A DNA stretch of 64,000 nt from Desulfobulbus sp. (GCA_028684915.1 JAQUEZ010000005.1:1-64000), one strand, 5' to 3'. Numbered from the stretch's first letter, positions 52,813 to 62,321 are shown. Translations and numbers: made by a program. Notes: generated from the letters alone by a model not told the origin.

Positions 52813-55333
52813 AGAGCTCAAACTCCTCCAATTCGAGCCCTTTTCGCAGCTTGGCATCAAGAGATATCCGCCGGTGAGCCTTGGAATCCAGCTCCGGGGT
52901 AAAGAATTGGAAATTGTTTCTTCCCAGATTTTTGGCACGATACATGGCCATATCAGCGTTTTTAATCAAATTTTCAGCACTCTCCCCATCCTCGGGCGCG
53001 AGGGTGATGCCGATGCTTGCAGTCACGAAATATTCCACACGCTCATGAAAAAATGGCTTTTTCAGACACTCGAGCAACCGCAAGGCCACCATACTCACGT
53101 CATCAACATGTTCAACGTCATTTAATAAAATGAGGAATTCATCGCCGCCTTGCCGGGCTAGGGTATCTCCTGAGCGTAGCTGTTGTTTCAACCGATGGGA
53201 CAATTCGACCAATAAATTATCTCCAGTAGTATGGCCAAAGCCGTCGTTTATATGTTTGAAGTTATCCAGATCCAGAAAGAGCAGGGCCACCCTTTTCCGG
53301 TTTCGCTCCATCCGTTTGAGCGCCTCCTGCAAACGGTCGTTGAGTAGGACCCGGTTGGGCAAACCGGTCAGCGCATCGTGCTGGGCCTGATGCTCCAGAG
53401 CCTCCTGTTGGCGTTTGAGCTCGGTGATATCGTGAAAAATGGAAACGTAATTTGTTATTTTACCCTGGGTATTATACACCGCATTAATCGTCAGCCATTC
53501 CGGATAGATCTCGCCATTCTTGCGCCGGTTCCATATTTCACCAGCCCACTGTCCTTCCTGTTCCAACTGCTGCCACATTGCCCTGTAAAATTCTTCGGAA
53601 TGGCGATTAGATTTAAGAATCCTCGGATTCTTGCCAACGGCTTCCGCAGGGCTGTAGCCGGTAATGACGGTAAAGGCACGATTGACCTGGAGGATAATGC
53701 CGTTGCTGTCGGTAACGACAATACCCTCGATTGACTGCGCAAAGACCTTGGAAGCAAAGACCAACTCCTCCTCGGCCTTTTTCCGCTTACTGATATCACG
53801 GATGATTGCCAGGCTGGTCAGCGCCTGCTCACCGACACGCCACAGGGCAGACACCGAGAGGATCACCCAAATCACCTCTCCTTTTTTACGGAGATAACGT
53901 TTCTCCACCGAGAATTCGCGGATTTTTCCTGCCACCAAGTCTCGGCGCTGTTGGACGTCGATATCCAAATCCTCGAAAAAGGTTATGTCGCGGTAGGTAA
54001 ACTGTTGCATTTCGGCTTCCGAGTACCCGGTAATCTCGCAATACCTCTGGTTGACCTGAATAAACCGACCACTGTGAGCATCAACCTGAGCCACGCCGAC
54101 GCTGGCAAGTTCAAAAAAGGAACGAAAATTCTGCTCACTGGCGGCAAGGGCTTTGGTACGGCTCTCGACTTCTTTATTGAGGTGAGTCGTGAATATCAAC
54201 AGCACAATTCCAACCCCTATCCCGATCACAACGGTAATCGCCAACCCTCCCATCATCAGATTGTGTTTGCGATGCTTGCTGGCATCGAGCTCTTTCTGGA
54301 TCTGGGAATAGAGAAAATCATGAAGATCATACTTGGGTTGAATAAGTCCCAACCGAACATAGGTATCGGCGATAAACCGCCATCGATCCAGGCTCATATA
54401 ACCGATTTCCACCAAATTTGGCTGAATCAGTTCCCGCATGGCCCGAGCCTCGAAGAGCAGATGTTCTAAAGTTTTTTTCTGTGAATATTTATCGAAAATT
54501 AAATGGGCAATATCTTCGGGGTTGGCCATTGCGTAACGCCAGCCACGCTGTACCGCCTGCAAGAAAGCCTCGGTTCGTTCCGGATGGTTCCGAATTTCAT
54601 GTTCGGTAGTGACGAGGCAATCACCGTAAAAATCGACTCCATAGTCAATGGGCTTTATCAACTCCGGTTCCAGCCCGCGTTTTCTTAGGAGATAGGGCTC
54701 GTTGGTAAGATAGATCGTTTGCGCAGCAATCTTTCCGCGGATGAGATCGTCCAGATTCCAACTGTGCGCGACCGTCTTGAGGCTCTCTAGAGGAACGCCG
54801 TTGGTGATCAACATGGCCCGATTTTCCGCATCGGTATCCGCGGTAAACATGACCGTTTTGCCACGAAGGTCCTGCGGGGAAACGAGACCAGCTCCCTTGA
54901 TCCCCATAAAGGCGGTGGCGGAATGTTGGAAAATCGAAGCCAGTACCACAAAGGGTTTGCCCTGTTGGCGTTCGATTAATACCACCGGCGACATCACGGC
55001 AAATTGAACATCTCCAGAAAGCAGGAGATCGGATGGCTTCGACTCCGGTGTTGCTGGCAGCAATTCTACCACCAGCCCAGCTTCGCGAAAATAGCCCTGC
55101 TCAACGGCTGCGTAATAACCGGCAAACTGAAATTGGTGCATCCATTTCAATTGCAGCCGAACTTTCTCCAGTGGCTGGCCCTCGGAGAAAGCGACCCCAT
55201 ACCAAAAACTCACCAGAGCGCACAGAACGACACCCAAGATCTTTGACCAAGAAAACGAATGAACCGAATGCCTTTTGGGGGGATGAGAAAAGAACCGATG
55301 CATTATGACGGTGTCCGGCAGTTGCGCCCTCAT
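52811..55333 (-). CDS. NMT1-domain sensor with two PAS domains and GGDEF (EAL frameshifted)
   Basis: An 840-residue protein: signal/membrane anchor (about 30-48), a periplasmic NMT1/ThiY-like ligand-binding domain (LQLKWMHQFQFAGYYAAVEQGYF to about 350), a membrane helix near 360-385, PAS domains near 400-520 and 525-640, and GGDEF near 645-810 with LARQGGDEFLILL. The ligand domain resembles those binding pyrimidine precursors or sulfonates, so a small nitrogenous or sulfonated compound may be sensed (inference). It stops at EFEL; the EAL domain continues in another frame. ATG 55333 is used; ATG 55303 is also possible. Confidence 0.85.
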   Translation of the reverse strand: MRAQLPDTVIMHRFFSHPPKRHSVHSFSWSKILGVVLCALVSFWYGVAFSEGQPLEKVRLQLKWMHQFQFAGYYAAVEQGYFREAGLVVELLPATPESKPSDLLLSGDVQFAVMSPVVLIERQQGKPFVVLASIFQHSATAFMGIKGAGLVSPQDLRGKTVMFTADTDAENRAMLITNGVPLESLKTVAHSWNLDDLIRGKIAAQTIYLTNEPYLLRKRGLEPELIKPIDYGVDFYGDCLVTTEHEIRNHPERTEAFLQAVQRGWRYAMANPEDIAHLIFDKYSQKKTLEHLLFEARAMRELIQPNLVEIGYMSLDRWRFIADTYVRLGLIQPKYDLHDFLYSQIQKELDASKHRKHNLMMGGLAITVVIGIGVGIVLLIFTTHLNKEVESRTKALAASEQNFRSFFELASVGVAQVDAHSGRFIQVNQRYCEITGYSEAEMQQFTYRDITFFEDLDIDVQQRRDLVAGKIREFSVEKRYLRKKGEVIWVILSVSALWRVGEQALTSLAIIRDISKRKKAEEELVFASKVFAQSIEGIVVTDSNGIILQVNRAFTVITGYSPAEAVGKNPRILKSNRHSEEFYRAMWQQLEQEGQWAGEIWNRRKNGEIYPEWLTINAVYNTQGKITNYVSIFHDITELKRQQEALEHQAQHDALTGLPNRVLLNDRLQEALKRMERNRKRVALLFLDLDNFKHINDGFGHTTGDNLLVELSHRLKQQLRSGDTLARQGGDEFLILLNDVEHVDDVSMVALRLLECLKKPFFHERVEYFVTASIGITLAPEDGESAENLIKNADMAMYRAKNLGRNNFQFFTPELDSKAHRRISLDAKLRKGLELEEFEL

Positions 55334-55492
55334 GGGCAAATATTGATTGAGGAAAAGCAGAGATTCAAATCAATGGTATCAAGTGCCAGGGGACAGATCA
55401 AGGTGAAAGCCTGAAAAGCAGGTACATTTCCGGTCCTTGACCTTTTTTGAAAAAACGCGATCTCGGTGTGTAACCGGTTGTGCGAGAGGATC

Positions 55493-55520
55493 TCCGGTGC
55501 CGCCAAGTGACGGCACCGGA
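55493..55520 (-). terminator. Hairpin after the chemoreceptor gene
   Basis: A perfect 10-bp stem, TCCGGTGCCG (55493-55502) and CGGCACCGGA (55511-55520), lies 15 bp past the chemoreceptor stop. No T-run follows on the minus strand, so it may act with Rho or protect the mRNA end. Confidence 0.5.
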
Positions 55521-55534
55521 AAAGAAGGGGAAGA

Positions 55535-57706
55535 TCAGATCTTAAAACGCCCGACCAGGTCTTGCAGTTTACTGGAAAGGTCGGAGAGTTCCGCCGATTT
55601 TTCGTTGATCTGACCGATGGAAACCGAGGCATCTTGAACAGCCTTGTTCACCTCTGCCATCTCATTGGTGATAGAACCAATCACCACCGAGCCCTGACTA
55701 ACGTTCAGGTTGACTTCCTGGATTCCGGCCGAGGTCTGGGAAATATTATCGGCGATCTCCTGGGTGGTGGTCGCCTGCCCTTCCATCTCACCGGCGATCG
55801 CGGCTACGTTTTCACCGACATTGTTGAAAATCTCCAAGATTTGACCGACCTCGGAAACAGTATCATCGGTGGCCTTTTGAATATTCTCTATCTGGGTCTG
55901 GACCACCTGGGTAGCCTCTGCGGTCTGCTTGGCGAGTTCCTTAACCTCTGAAGCGACTACGGCAAATCCCTTGCCCGCATCACCAGCCCGGGCAGCCTCA
56001 ATAGTGGCGTTAAGCGCCAGAAGATTGATCTGATCGGAGATATCGGAAATCACCTCGGTGACCTTACTGATCTCCAAAGTGCTTTGACCCAAACGTCCCA
56101 ATTTTTCTGAAACCTCACCGGCCTTGGCCACTGCGGACTCGGAAATAGAGCGGGAGGTTTCCGCCTTCTGGGCAATCTCCCTGATAGTCACCGTCATGTC
56201 ATCGGTTGCAGTGGCGACCATATTGACGTTGGTGGCTGCTTCTTCACAGGCGGAAGCAACACCGCTCATGGAGACGTCCATTTCCTCGGCACCGGTAGCC
56301 ACTGTTCGTGAACGCTCGGCCATGGCCTCCGATCCCCGTTTCATCTCCCCGGCAATGGTAGAGAGGACACGGGATGCATTATTAAGCGAACCGGCATCCT
56401 CAACGATCTGGGAAATCAGCTCTCGCAGTTTTTCCATGAACAGATTGAACCAGGTTGCCAACTCACCGATCTCGTCCTTGACCTTGATATCGAGCCGTTT
56501 GGTCAGATCACCTTCACCCTCGGCAATATCTTTGAGCATATCAACGGTATGCCGAATCGGACGCACAATACCACCGGAGGCATACCAGAGGAGCATAATG
56601 GCCAGGATGCTGGTGACAGCGCCAGCACCGATGAGCATGTACATCGTACGCTGACCGGCATCGGTCAACTCCTTATCCAGGGCAATGGCATCGGAGAGCA
56701 CCGTATCCTGCTTCACTCGAATCATCACGGACCAGGGTTTACCGGTGCGCCCCAGATTGATCGGGGCAAAAACTTCAAACTGATGGTTTTTTTCATTGAG
56801 GGCTGCCACGCTTTTCCCGGCCTCAATGTCCTGAACCATCTGATCCGCCCCCTCAGGAATGACGGTTTTCAGGGGACCACCGATCAGCTCCGGTTTTTCG
56901 CTATGGGCCACGATCAGGCCCATGTTGCTGACGATGATAATTTCGCCCTGGCCGTCAAAGACCTCCTTGTCGACGCTTTTGGATAACTCCTGCACAAAGT
57001 CGAGATTATAGTCGGATCCGGCTACCCCATAAAATTTATCATTGACCAGAATCGGAACTGACATGGTGGCCAGCCAGACCTTTTTCCCTTGGACGATATA
57101 GGGCAAAGGACCAAGGACGCTTTCAGTATGGTTTTCGCTGGGGTTGATGTACCAACCGCCTTTGAGCACGCCATTAGGATGGCGATCACGGGTGTCGTAT
57201 TCGACTAGGGGCTGAACCGCGATATTCCCCTTCTCGTCGCGATTCCAGTAGGGGGTGAAGCGCCCCGTCAGCTTGTTATTACCGTCCTGACCGGTTTTAA
57301 ACTCGCTGTCCCTTCCGTCCAGGCCATCGGGTTCCCAACAGGAGTAGGTACCGTTGAAGTTAGGATTGTCGTGCAGCACCTTGAGCAGGATCGCATTGAT
57401 CTGATTACGGCCCAATTCCAGACCGCCGCTGTTGCTTTCCTTGGAAAGGGAAAAGGTGTCGGCCATGGTGCGGGCGGCATCAAGGGCTACGTCAAATTCT
57501 GCCCTGATTTTTCCGGCGTAATTGCTCGCCAGATTTTTCAATCCATCGAGGGAGCGCGTTTCCAGCAAGGTGGTAACTCGTGCGTTCACATGTTTCTGGC
57601 TCGTTCGAGCGGTGTAAAGACTATAACCGACAAGCACTGCTGAGGAGACAATCAGACAGGCTCCAGCGATACCCGCTATCTTGGTGCGAACGGACGTTAA
57701 TTGCAT
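55535..57706 (-). CDS. Methyl-accepting chemotaxis protein with dCache domain
   Basis: A 723-residue chemoreceptor. N-terminal helix, then a dCache_1 periplasmic domain (about 40-345) containing [31 protein letters not shown] and [15 protein letters not shown]; a second helix near 375, HAMP near 395-450, and the long signalling helical domain with the hairpin tip [25 protein letters not shown]. The dCache pattern [18 protein letters not shown] is typical of amino-acid or organic-acid sensing. No C-terminal methylation pentapeptide is evident. AAAGGAGGAAGT fixes ATG 57706; the frame upstream is not supported. Confidence 0.93.
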   Translation of the reverse strand: MQLTSVRTKIAGIAGACLIVSSAVLVGYSLYTARTSQKHVNARVTTLLETRSLDGLKNLASNYAGKIRAEFDVALDAARTMADTFSLSKESNSGGLELGRNQINAILLKVLHDNPNFNGTYSCWEPDGLDGRDSEFKTGQDGNNKLTGRFTPYWNRDEKGNIAVQPLVEYDTRDRHPNGVLKGGWYINPSENHTESVLGPLPYIVQGKKVWLATMSVPILVNDKFYGVAGSDYNLDFVQELSKSVDKEVFDGQGEIIIVSNMGLIVAHSEKPELIGGPLKTVIPEGADQMVQDIEAGKSVAALNEKNHQFEVFAPINLGRTGKPWSVMIRVKQDTVLSDAIALDKELTDAGQRTMYMLIGAGAVTSILAIMLLWYASGGIVRPIRHTVDMLKDIAEGEGDLTKRLDIKVKDEIGELATWFNLFMEKLRELISQIVEDAGSLNNASRVLSTIAGEMKRGSEAMAERSRTVATGAEEMDVSMSGVASACEEAATNVNMVATATDDMTVTIREIAQKAETSRSISESAVAKAGEVSEKLGRLGQSTLEISKVTEVISDISDQINLLALNATIEAARAGDAGKGFAVVASEVKELAKQTAEATQVVQTQIENIQKATDDTVSEVGQILEIFNNVGENVAAIAGEMEGQATTTQEIADNISQTSAGIQEVNLNVSQGSVVIGSITNEMAEVNKAVQDASVSIGQINEKSAELSDLSSKLQDLVGRFKI

Positions 57707-58311
57707 ACTTCCTCCTTTGTCGTCTTTATTCTGCTCCGACGATCGGGTCTTGACGACAGGTACTCCCCTATCAAATGGACGTTTCGCCGGCCTCCAAATA
57801 CTGTGAAGCACTTCTGTACTCCTTCCTGCAGTATAGGGGATGAAATCCAATTCCAAAGTAATAATTAAACACCGGCAAAAAAAAAATACCGCTTACACAC
57901 CCAGCACATTATTGTAATGTCACATCAAACACTGATAAAATCGATCATTTTACTGCAAAAAGCAGGAGTAAATTAGAACGACATGTCAATTTGCCCCACA
58001 CTGACATTACAAAAAATCGACCCTAATCATTGGACGTCTAAAGGAATCCAGAATCCAGTGTCTTCGCGCAGTAAACAAAATGACCCATTCTGTCCCATTA
58101 CAAAATCAATACGAGTCATTTTGCCCAACAGCTAAAGCCCTCCTGAAGGCGGAGATGAATTGCGATAAACCATCAGTACCAGACAGGTTCAAGAGCTCAT
58201 TGAAAATCACCACCTTCAGTTGCGAACAAATCGTTTTTTCCTATTTGGAAAAAAGGCCAATTAAGATTACATAATTAAATTTACCGAAAGAAACTGCTCA
58301 TCACTTGACGC
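57707..58311. other. AT-rich divergent region between the chemoreceptor and the MauE/DoxX gene
   Basis: About 600 bases without a supported gene. A perfect 11-bp inverted repeat with widely spaced arms is present: TTGTAATGTCA (57912-57922) and TGACATTACAA (58002-58012), separated by 79 bp. The arms could be the binding half-sites of one regulator or two copies of a site in opposite orientation. The open frame at 58080-58274 has no ribosome site and no recognisable features. Confidence 0.45.
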
Positions 58312-58806
58312 ATGATCACATCAAAGCCTACTCTTCTCCGCCATTTTCCACTCTCCTTGAATCGAGGCACCATCTTTCGCTTCATTCGCTGGATATTGGC
58401 TTTGATATTTATCTATTCCGGGGTGGTGAAACTGTTTGATCCACCACGCTTTGCCCAGATCATGGCCGGATTCGGCCTATTGCCGACGTCGTTCCTCATG
58501 CCGATCGCCATCCTTCTGCCCCTGGCGGAACTGGTCGCCGGCATCGGCCTTTTCTGCAATAAACGCGGCAGCCTCACCACCATTGCCCTGATGCTGGTGC
58601 TGTTTATGGCCGTGCTTATCTACGGTATCCACCTGGGATTGGATATTGACTGCGGCTGTTTCGGCCCTGAAGATCCGGAACAGGCCTATAAAGGATTAAA
58701 AGTGGCGCTGGCACGAGATGCGCTGATGATGGTTGCAGTGATATGTCTCTATTGGCACGAGCGTAAGGGCGGGAAAAACAAGGGTCGCCCCGAATCCGGC
58801 GCCTGA
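58312..58806 (+). CDS. MauE/DoxX-family redox-associated membrane protein
   Basis: A 164-residue protein with four hydrophobic helices (about 26-45, 63-82, 90-107, 132-147) and the motif DIDCGCFG at 112-119 (C114, C116) between helices three and four. The pattern fits the MauE/DoxX group, which is linked with disulfide maturation and thiosulfate:quinone reductase-type membrane parts. It lies 84 bp before a periplasmic rhodanese and close to an Fe-S CCG-domain gene, pointing to sulfur metabolism. Start ATG 58312 lacks a strong ribosome site. Confidence 0.85.
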   Translation: MITSKPTLLRHFPLSLNRGTIFRFIRWILALIFIYSGVVKLFDPPRFAQIMAGFGLLPTSFLMPIAILLPLAELVAGIGLFCNKRGSLTTIALMLVLFMAVLIYGIHLGLDIDCGCFGPEDPEQAYKGLKVALARDALMMVAVICLYWHERKGGKNKGRPESGA

Positions 58807-58890
58807 GACCAAGGCCTTGCGGAATAAATACAACCACCGGAAAAGCATGGATACATTCTTTCCCGACAACACATTCAAAAAGGAGAACAA

Positions 58891-59433
58891 ATGAACTACA
58901 GCAACACCCTAAGCAAAGGCCTGATCGCCGGGCTGGTGATCCTTGGCCTGAGCACCTCAGCCTCTGCCTTTTCTATCGGCAGTGACAAATTCAAGGAAGA
59001 GGTGACCAAAGAACAATCAGCGGTTAAACTAACCCGCGAAGTCCAGCAGGGCGGCTACGGCATTGTCACCACCGCCGAGCTCAAGGGAATGATCGATGCA
59101 GGTAAGGACATCCTGATCATCGACACCATGCCTTACAAAGATTCCTACCTCAAAAATCACATTCCCGGCGCCAAACAGTTTCTATTCCCTATCCCCGACA
59201 TGAAGGAATGGGACAGCAAGGAAACCGACGGAAAAAGCCAGGAGGATTATGAAAAACTACTGGGTCCGGACAAAAACAAAACCATCGTGATCTACTGCGG
59301 ATTTGTCAAATGTACCCGTAGCCACAACGGTGCCGTATGGGCCAAGAAATTGGGATATGCCAACGTATATCGCTACCCCGGCGGCATCTTCGCCTGGAAA
59401 GGTGCGGGAAATCCGATTGAATCAGCCAAGTAA
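58891..59433 (+). CDS. Periplasmic rhodanese-like sulfurtransferase
   Basis: A 180-residue single-domain rhodanese with a signal peptide (about 1-26, ending SASAFS). The domain spans about 60-178; the nucleophile is Cys136 in IVIYCGFVKCTRSHNG, and a second cysteine, Cys141, sits five residues on. Rhodaneses move sulfane sulfur from thiosulfate or persulfides. AAGGAGAACAA precedes the ATG. The neighbouring MauE/DoxX protein may pass electrons or sulfur with it. The domain is followed by a hairpin terminator at 59447-59475. Confidence 0.9.
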   Translation: MNYSNTLSKGLIAGLVILGLSTSASAFSIGSDKFKEEVTKEQSAVKLTREVQQGGYGIVTTAELKGMIDAGKDILIIDTMPYKDSYLKNHIPGAKQFLFPIPDMKEWDSKETDGKSQEDYEKLLGPDKNKTIVIYCGFVKCTRSHNGAVWAKKLGYANVYRYPGGIFAWKGAGNPIESAK

Positions 59434-59446
59434 GCTGGCATTGACG

Positions 59447-59475
59447 ACCGCTGGGGAATCCATCTCCCCAGCGGT
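59447..59475 (+). terminator. Hairpin after the rhodanese gene
   Basis: A perfect 11-bp stem, ACCGCTGGGGA (59447-59457) and TCCCCAGCGGT (59465-59475), lies 13 bp past the rhodanese stop. Only a short pyrimidine stretch follows, so readthrough to the Fe-S gene is possible. Confidence 0.6.
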
Positions 59476-59526
59476 TCCTTGCACCTCGCGTTTACCCGCG
59501 ACTCGCCTCACAGGTGGGGCTGTTGC

Positions 59527-60696
59527 ATGATCCGTCGCAGCCTCTCCTCCCTGGGCCGTCATTTTTGCCGCCTACCAGATCTTCCCGCACCCCAACCCGC
59601 ACTCGATTATTCCATAAGCACCCAAATGGATGCGATAGGCAAGCGCTGTACCGACTGCGGCGCCTGCATGCGTCACTGTGCCTTTCTTCAACATCACGGT
59701 TCTCCCCTGGCCATTGTCCGTCGCCTGACGCCCGATGAAACGGACCAACTGCAAATGGCCTTTGGCTGCAGCCTATGCGGGCTCTGCACCGCTGTCTGCC
59801 CGCAAAAACTTGATCCCTGCAGCCTGTTTCTTGATATGCGCCGCCAACGGGTCGGCCTCGGAAATTTTGACTGGAAACCGTACCGGTCCTTGCTCACCTA
59901 CGAGGCCTTGGGCCGTTCCAAACTTTTTTCCTGGTTTGGCCTGCCTCCCGGCTGCAAGACGGTATTCTTTCCCGGCTGTGCCCTTCCCGGCACCCGACCC
60001 GCAATCAGCCTGCGTATGTTTCAGCACCTCCAGAAGATGATACCAACGCTGGGCATTGTGTTCAAATGCTGCACCAAGCCCTCCCACGACCTGGGACGCC
60101 ACGATTGCTTTCTTGCCAACTTTCGCGAAATCAAAACGCGCCTGCAAGCCCACGGCATCACCACCGTGCTCACGGCTTGCCCCAATTGCACCAAAATTTT
60201 TCGCCAATACGCACCGGAAATAACCACACAGAGCGTCTTCACCCTCTTGGCCGATCACAGCCTGCCCAACGCAACTCAAGGCCAGGGCCAAAAAATCACG
60301 ATCCATGATCCTTGCCCACTGCGGGATGATCAGACCTCCCAGGAGGCAGTGCGCATCCTACTGCAGGGACTTGGGTACATCTCAATCCCCATGCCTCACC
60401 AACAAAAACAGACTCTCTGCTGCGGTGAGGGTGGCGCGGTCGGATTCGTCCACCCCGGTTTTACCGAAGCCTGGACACTCAAAAGGGTCGCAGAGGCTGC
60501 CGGTCGGCCTTTAGTCACCTCCTGCGCCGGTTGTAGCAGCATGCTTGCCCGCTCAACAGAGGCCATCCATTTGGCGGATCTCCTTTTCCCCTCCACCCGG
60601 AAAGGGCAAAAAATCCCTGCCGTCTCCCGGCCGCCCATGACCTACCTCAACCGTTTGTGGCTGCAATTTCGATTGAAGCGTCTCCTCAACACCTGA
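59527..60696 (+). CDS. Fe-S oxidoreductase with two CCG domains (HdrB/GlpC-like)
   Basis: A 389-residue protein. Two classical [4Fe-4S] motifs come first: C41/C44/C47/C51 (CTDCGACMRHC) and C81/C84/C87/C91 (CSLCGLCTAVC), each the CX2CX2CX3C type. Then two cysteine-rich CCG-type domains, with FKCCTKPSHDLG, LTACPNCTKIF, TLCCGEGGAVGF and TSCAGCSSML. This layout is that of heterodisulfide-reductase-like and glycolate/glycerol-3-phosphate electron-transfer subunits. ATG 59527 is used; the open frame begins at 59479 in the terminator region. The partner flavoprotein is not here; rhodanese and MauE neighbours suggest a thiol/sulfur substrate. Confidence 0.88.
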   Translation: MIRRSLSSLGRHFCRLPDLPAPQPALDYSISTQMDAIGKRCTDCGACMRHCAFLQHHGSPLAIVRRLTPDETDQLQMAFGCSLCGLCTAVCPQKLDPCSLFLDMRRQRVGLGNFDWKPYRSLLTYEALGRSKLFSWFGLPPGCKTVFFPGCALPGTRPAISLRMFQHLQKMIPTLGIVFKCCTKPSHDLGRHDCFLANFREIKTRLQAHGITTVLTACPNCTKIFRQYAPEITTQSVFTLLADHSLPNATQGQGQKITIHDPCPLRDDQTSQEAVRILLQGLGYISIPMPHQQKQTLCCGEGGAVGFVHPGFTEAWTLKRVAEAAGRPLVTSCAGCSSMLARSTEAIHLADLLFPSTRKGQKIPAVSRPPMTYLNRLWLQFRLKRLLNT

Positions 60697-61190
60697 AAAT
60701 CCAGGCTGGCTCCAGCAACTATTTGACCGACATTGGGAAAAACAAACGACGGAAACGGGCAACGAGTGCGCCCTGCCCTCGGTAATTTTTTGTTGGTGAT
60801 GTTCATCCTCCAACCACTCTATCTTTTTCCACTCCAACTATCCTTCAAACATCTAACGCGTGAGAATCGCTTAAGGATGACAGCCGGGCCAAGCTATGGT
60901 GACGCCCCAAATCCTGAACAACGATTTCAGCTGTTCGCCATTATGAGGAACAAAGGTCTATGATCGAAGCAAAGAAAAAGGAGAGCCACACACCCGAGTT
61001 CATAGCGAAGGTCGGATTGGTGGCCTTACAGGGGGAAATGTGGCCACCCCCAATTATCAGTAGGGTGCCGAATACCGTATGTTTCATTTCTTAGCAGTAC
61101 AATCTGATTCGACAACAGTAAAAACAAATTGACAACATCTCTTTTATCAGATAACTGTTTCGATAAATATAAAATTAGAAAAAGGAGCGT
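60697..61190. other. Intergenic region with an IS3 OrfA remnant
   Basis: Between the Fe-S gene and the ArsR-fusion gene I see only the short transposase remnant at 60960-61094 and a pair of GGTGGCC/GGCCACC words (61017-61047) flanking GGGGG/CCCCC. The rest (60697-60959) has no recognisable feature. Composition is mixed and the sequence looks decayed. Confidence 0.5.
60960..61094 (+). mobile_element. IS3-family OrfA N-terminal remnant
   Basis: The 44-codon frame begins MIEAKKKESHTPEFIAKVGL and continues VALQGE, closely resembling the start of IS3-family OrfA transposases (consensus of type YSPEFKAKVALEALKGE, a helix-turn-helix protein). After that motif the frame runs into unrelated sequence (MWPPPIISRVPNT) and stops, so only the first 25 or so codons survive. 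No inverted repeats or OrfB remain nearby. I call it a decayed insertion trace. Confidence 0.55.
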
Positions 61191-62207
61191 ATGGAATCTG
61201 AACAAAGCATCGCCATTATGAAGGCCCTGTCCGATCCGTCGCGCATTGCCATCATCAACTCACTCTTGGAACGACCTCACTACGTGGAAGAACTCGCTAA
61301 GAAACAAGCACTTGCCCCCTCGACCGTTTCGTTCCATCTAAAGAAGTTGGAACGAGCGGGCCTCGTAAGTACCAGTAAGGAACAGTACTATGTCGTCATC
61401 AAGGCAAATGACGTCATGTTCGACATTACCCTGCGTGAGATAGTGTCAGCGTTTACTGTCTGCAGTGAACTTCAGGATGGACGGATGAAAGCGTATCGCC
61501 AAAAAGTGTTAGATACGTTCTTTCGTCATGGCAGACTGGAAAGACTACCTGCTCAGCACAAAAAGCAGTTGATCGTGTTGGAACGATTTGCTGTTCAGTT
61601 TGAACGAGAGCACCGCTACAGTGAACACGAGGTGACAGGGCTTATCTTGCCGCTATTTGATGACTACTGCACAATCCGACGCCTGTTGGTAGACCAAGGG
61701 TTTATAAAGCGTGAAGGGACCGAATACTGGCGAGAGCAAGGTGAACATGCAGCGTCTGAACAAATAATTCCGCTACCTATCAAAAGGAAACGAATGCCAA
61801 AAAATTCTGAACGGGCCAATATTAAACGGGCCTACAAGCAAAATGCGCCCACTATGGGAATCTGCCAGATTCGTAATAAAGCCAATGGAAAAATTTTTAT
61901 TGAGAGTAGTAAAAACCTCGAGGGAACGCGCAACAGCCGGATGTTTCAATTGCGCATGGGGAAAATCGTCTTCAATCGGGGGCTACAGAAAGATTTGATC
62001 GAATTTGGCGTGGAAAATTTCGATTTTTCAGTGCTTGCGACATTAGACCAGCCGGAGCCACAGGAGAACGTGGAGCGATTGCTCGCCGATCTAAAACTTT
62101 CTTGGCTGGAAAAGTTACAGCCGTTCGGCGAGCGCGGTTATAACAGTGCCAAGGCGTATCAACGTGACAGCAAGCATAGCAGTAAATTGGGGACAAACCA
62201 CGTCTAA
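61191..62207 (+). CDS. ArsR-type HTH, DUF2087 and GIY-YIG-like fusion protein
   Basis: A 338-residue protein with three parts. Residues 1-70: winged HTH (LSDPSRIAIINSLLERPHYVEELAKK, APSTVSFHLKKLERAGLV). Residues 102-181: DUF2087 (VLDTFFRHGRLERLPAQHKKQ, LDQGFIKREG-type end). Residues 218-320: GIY-YIG-like, GICQIRNKANGKIFIESSKNL and WLEKLQPFGERGYN. The catalytic GIY reads GIC and YIG reads FIE, so nuclease activity is doubtful. AAGGAG precedes ATG 61191. The codon use and G+C are visibly lower than in flanking genes, suggesting acquisition. The likely role is a regulator; a toxin-like or DNA-processing role is open. Confidence 0.85.
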   Translation: MESEQSIAIMKALSDPSRIAIINSLLERPHYVEELAKKQALAPSTVSFHLKKLERAGLVSTSKEQYYVVIKANDVMFDITLREIVSAFTVCSELQDGRMKAYRQKVLDTFFRHGRLERLPAQHKKQLIVLERFAVQFEREHRYSEHEVTGLILPLFDDYCTIRRLLVDQGFIKREGTEYWREQGEHAASEQIIPLPIKRKRMPKNSERANIKRAYKQNAPTMGICQIRNKANGKIFIESSKNLEGTRNSRMFQLRMGKIVFNRGLQKDLIEFGVENFDFSVLATLDQPEPQENVERLLADLKLSWLEKLQPFGERGYNSAKAYQRDSKHSSKLGTNHV

Positions 62208-62299
62208 CATTTAAATTATGGGCTGCCCCAAATCAATTTTTCATCTGTTAAAGTAACGCCGTAGCAGGGCCGAAAGACAACAGAATTGGATATTTTTTT

Positions 62300-62321
62300 C
62301 CTCGACCCTATAGGGCCGAGG
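62300..62321. other. Hairpin with TATA loop downstream of the FGE-fold remnant
   Basis: Arms CCTCGACCC (62300-62308) and GGGCCGAGG (62313-62321) pair with one mismatch around the loop TATA. A run of T precedes it on the plus strand, so it is not a terminator for the minus-strand fragment. Hairpins with four-base loops lie 3' of variable regions in several diversity-generating retroelements, but this one is 156 bp past the stop codon, which is far. Confidence 0.35.

Noticed and set aside
52812..52938. Independent start for the EAL domain at ATG 52938
   Set aside because: The first 40 or so codons are the shifted reading of the GGDEF coding sequence, with no ribosome site; a frameshift explains the arrangement better.
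58080..58274. 64-codon frame in the AT-rich divergent region
   Set aside because: No ribosome site, no domain and a composition like random AT-rich sequence.
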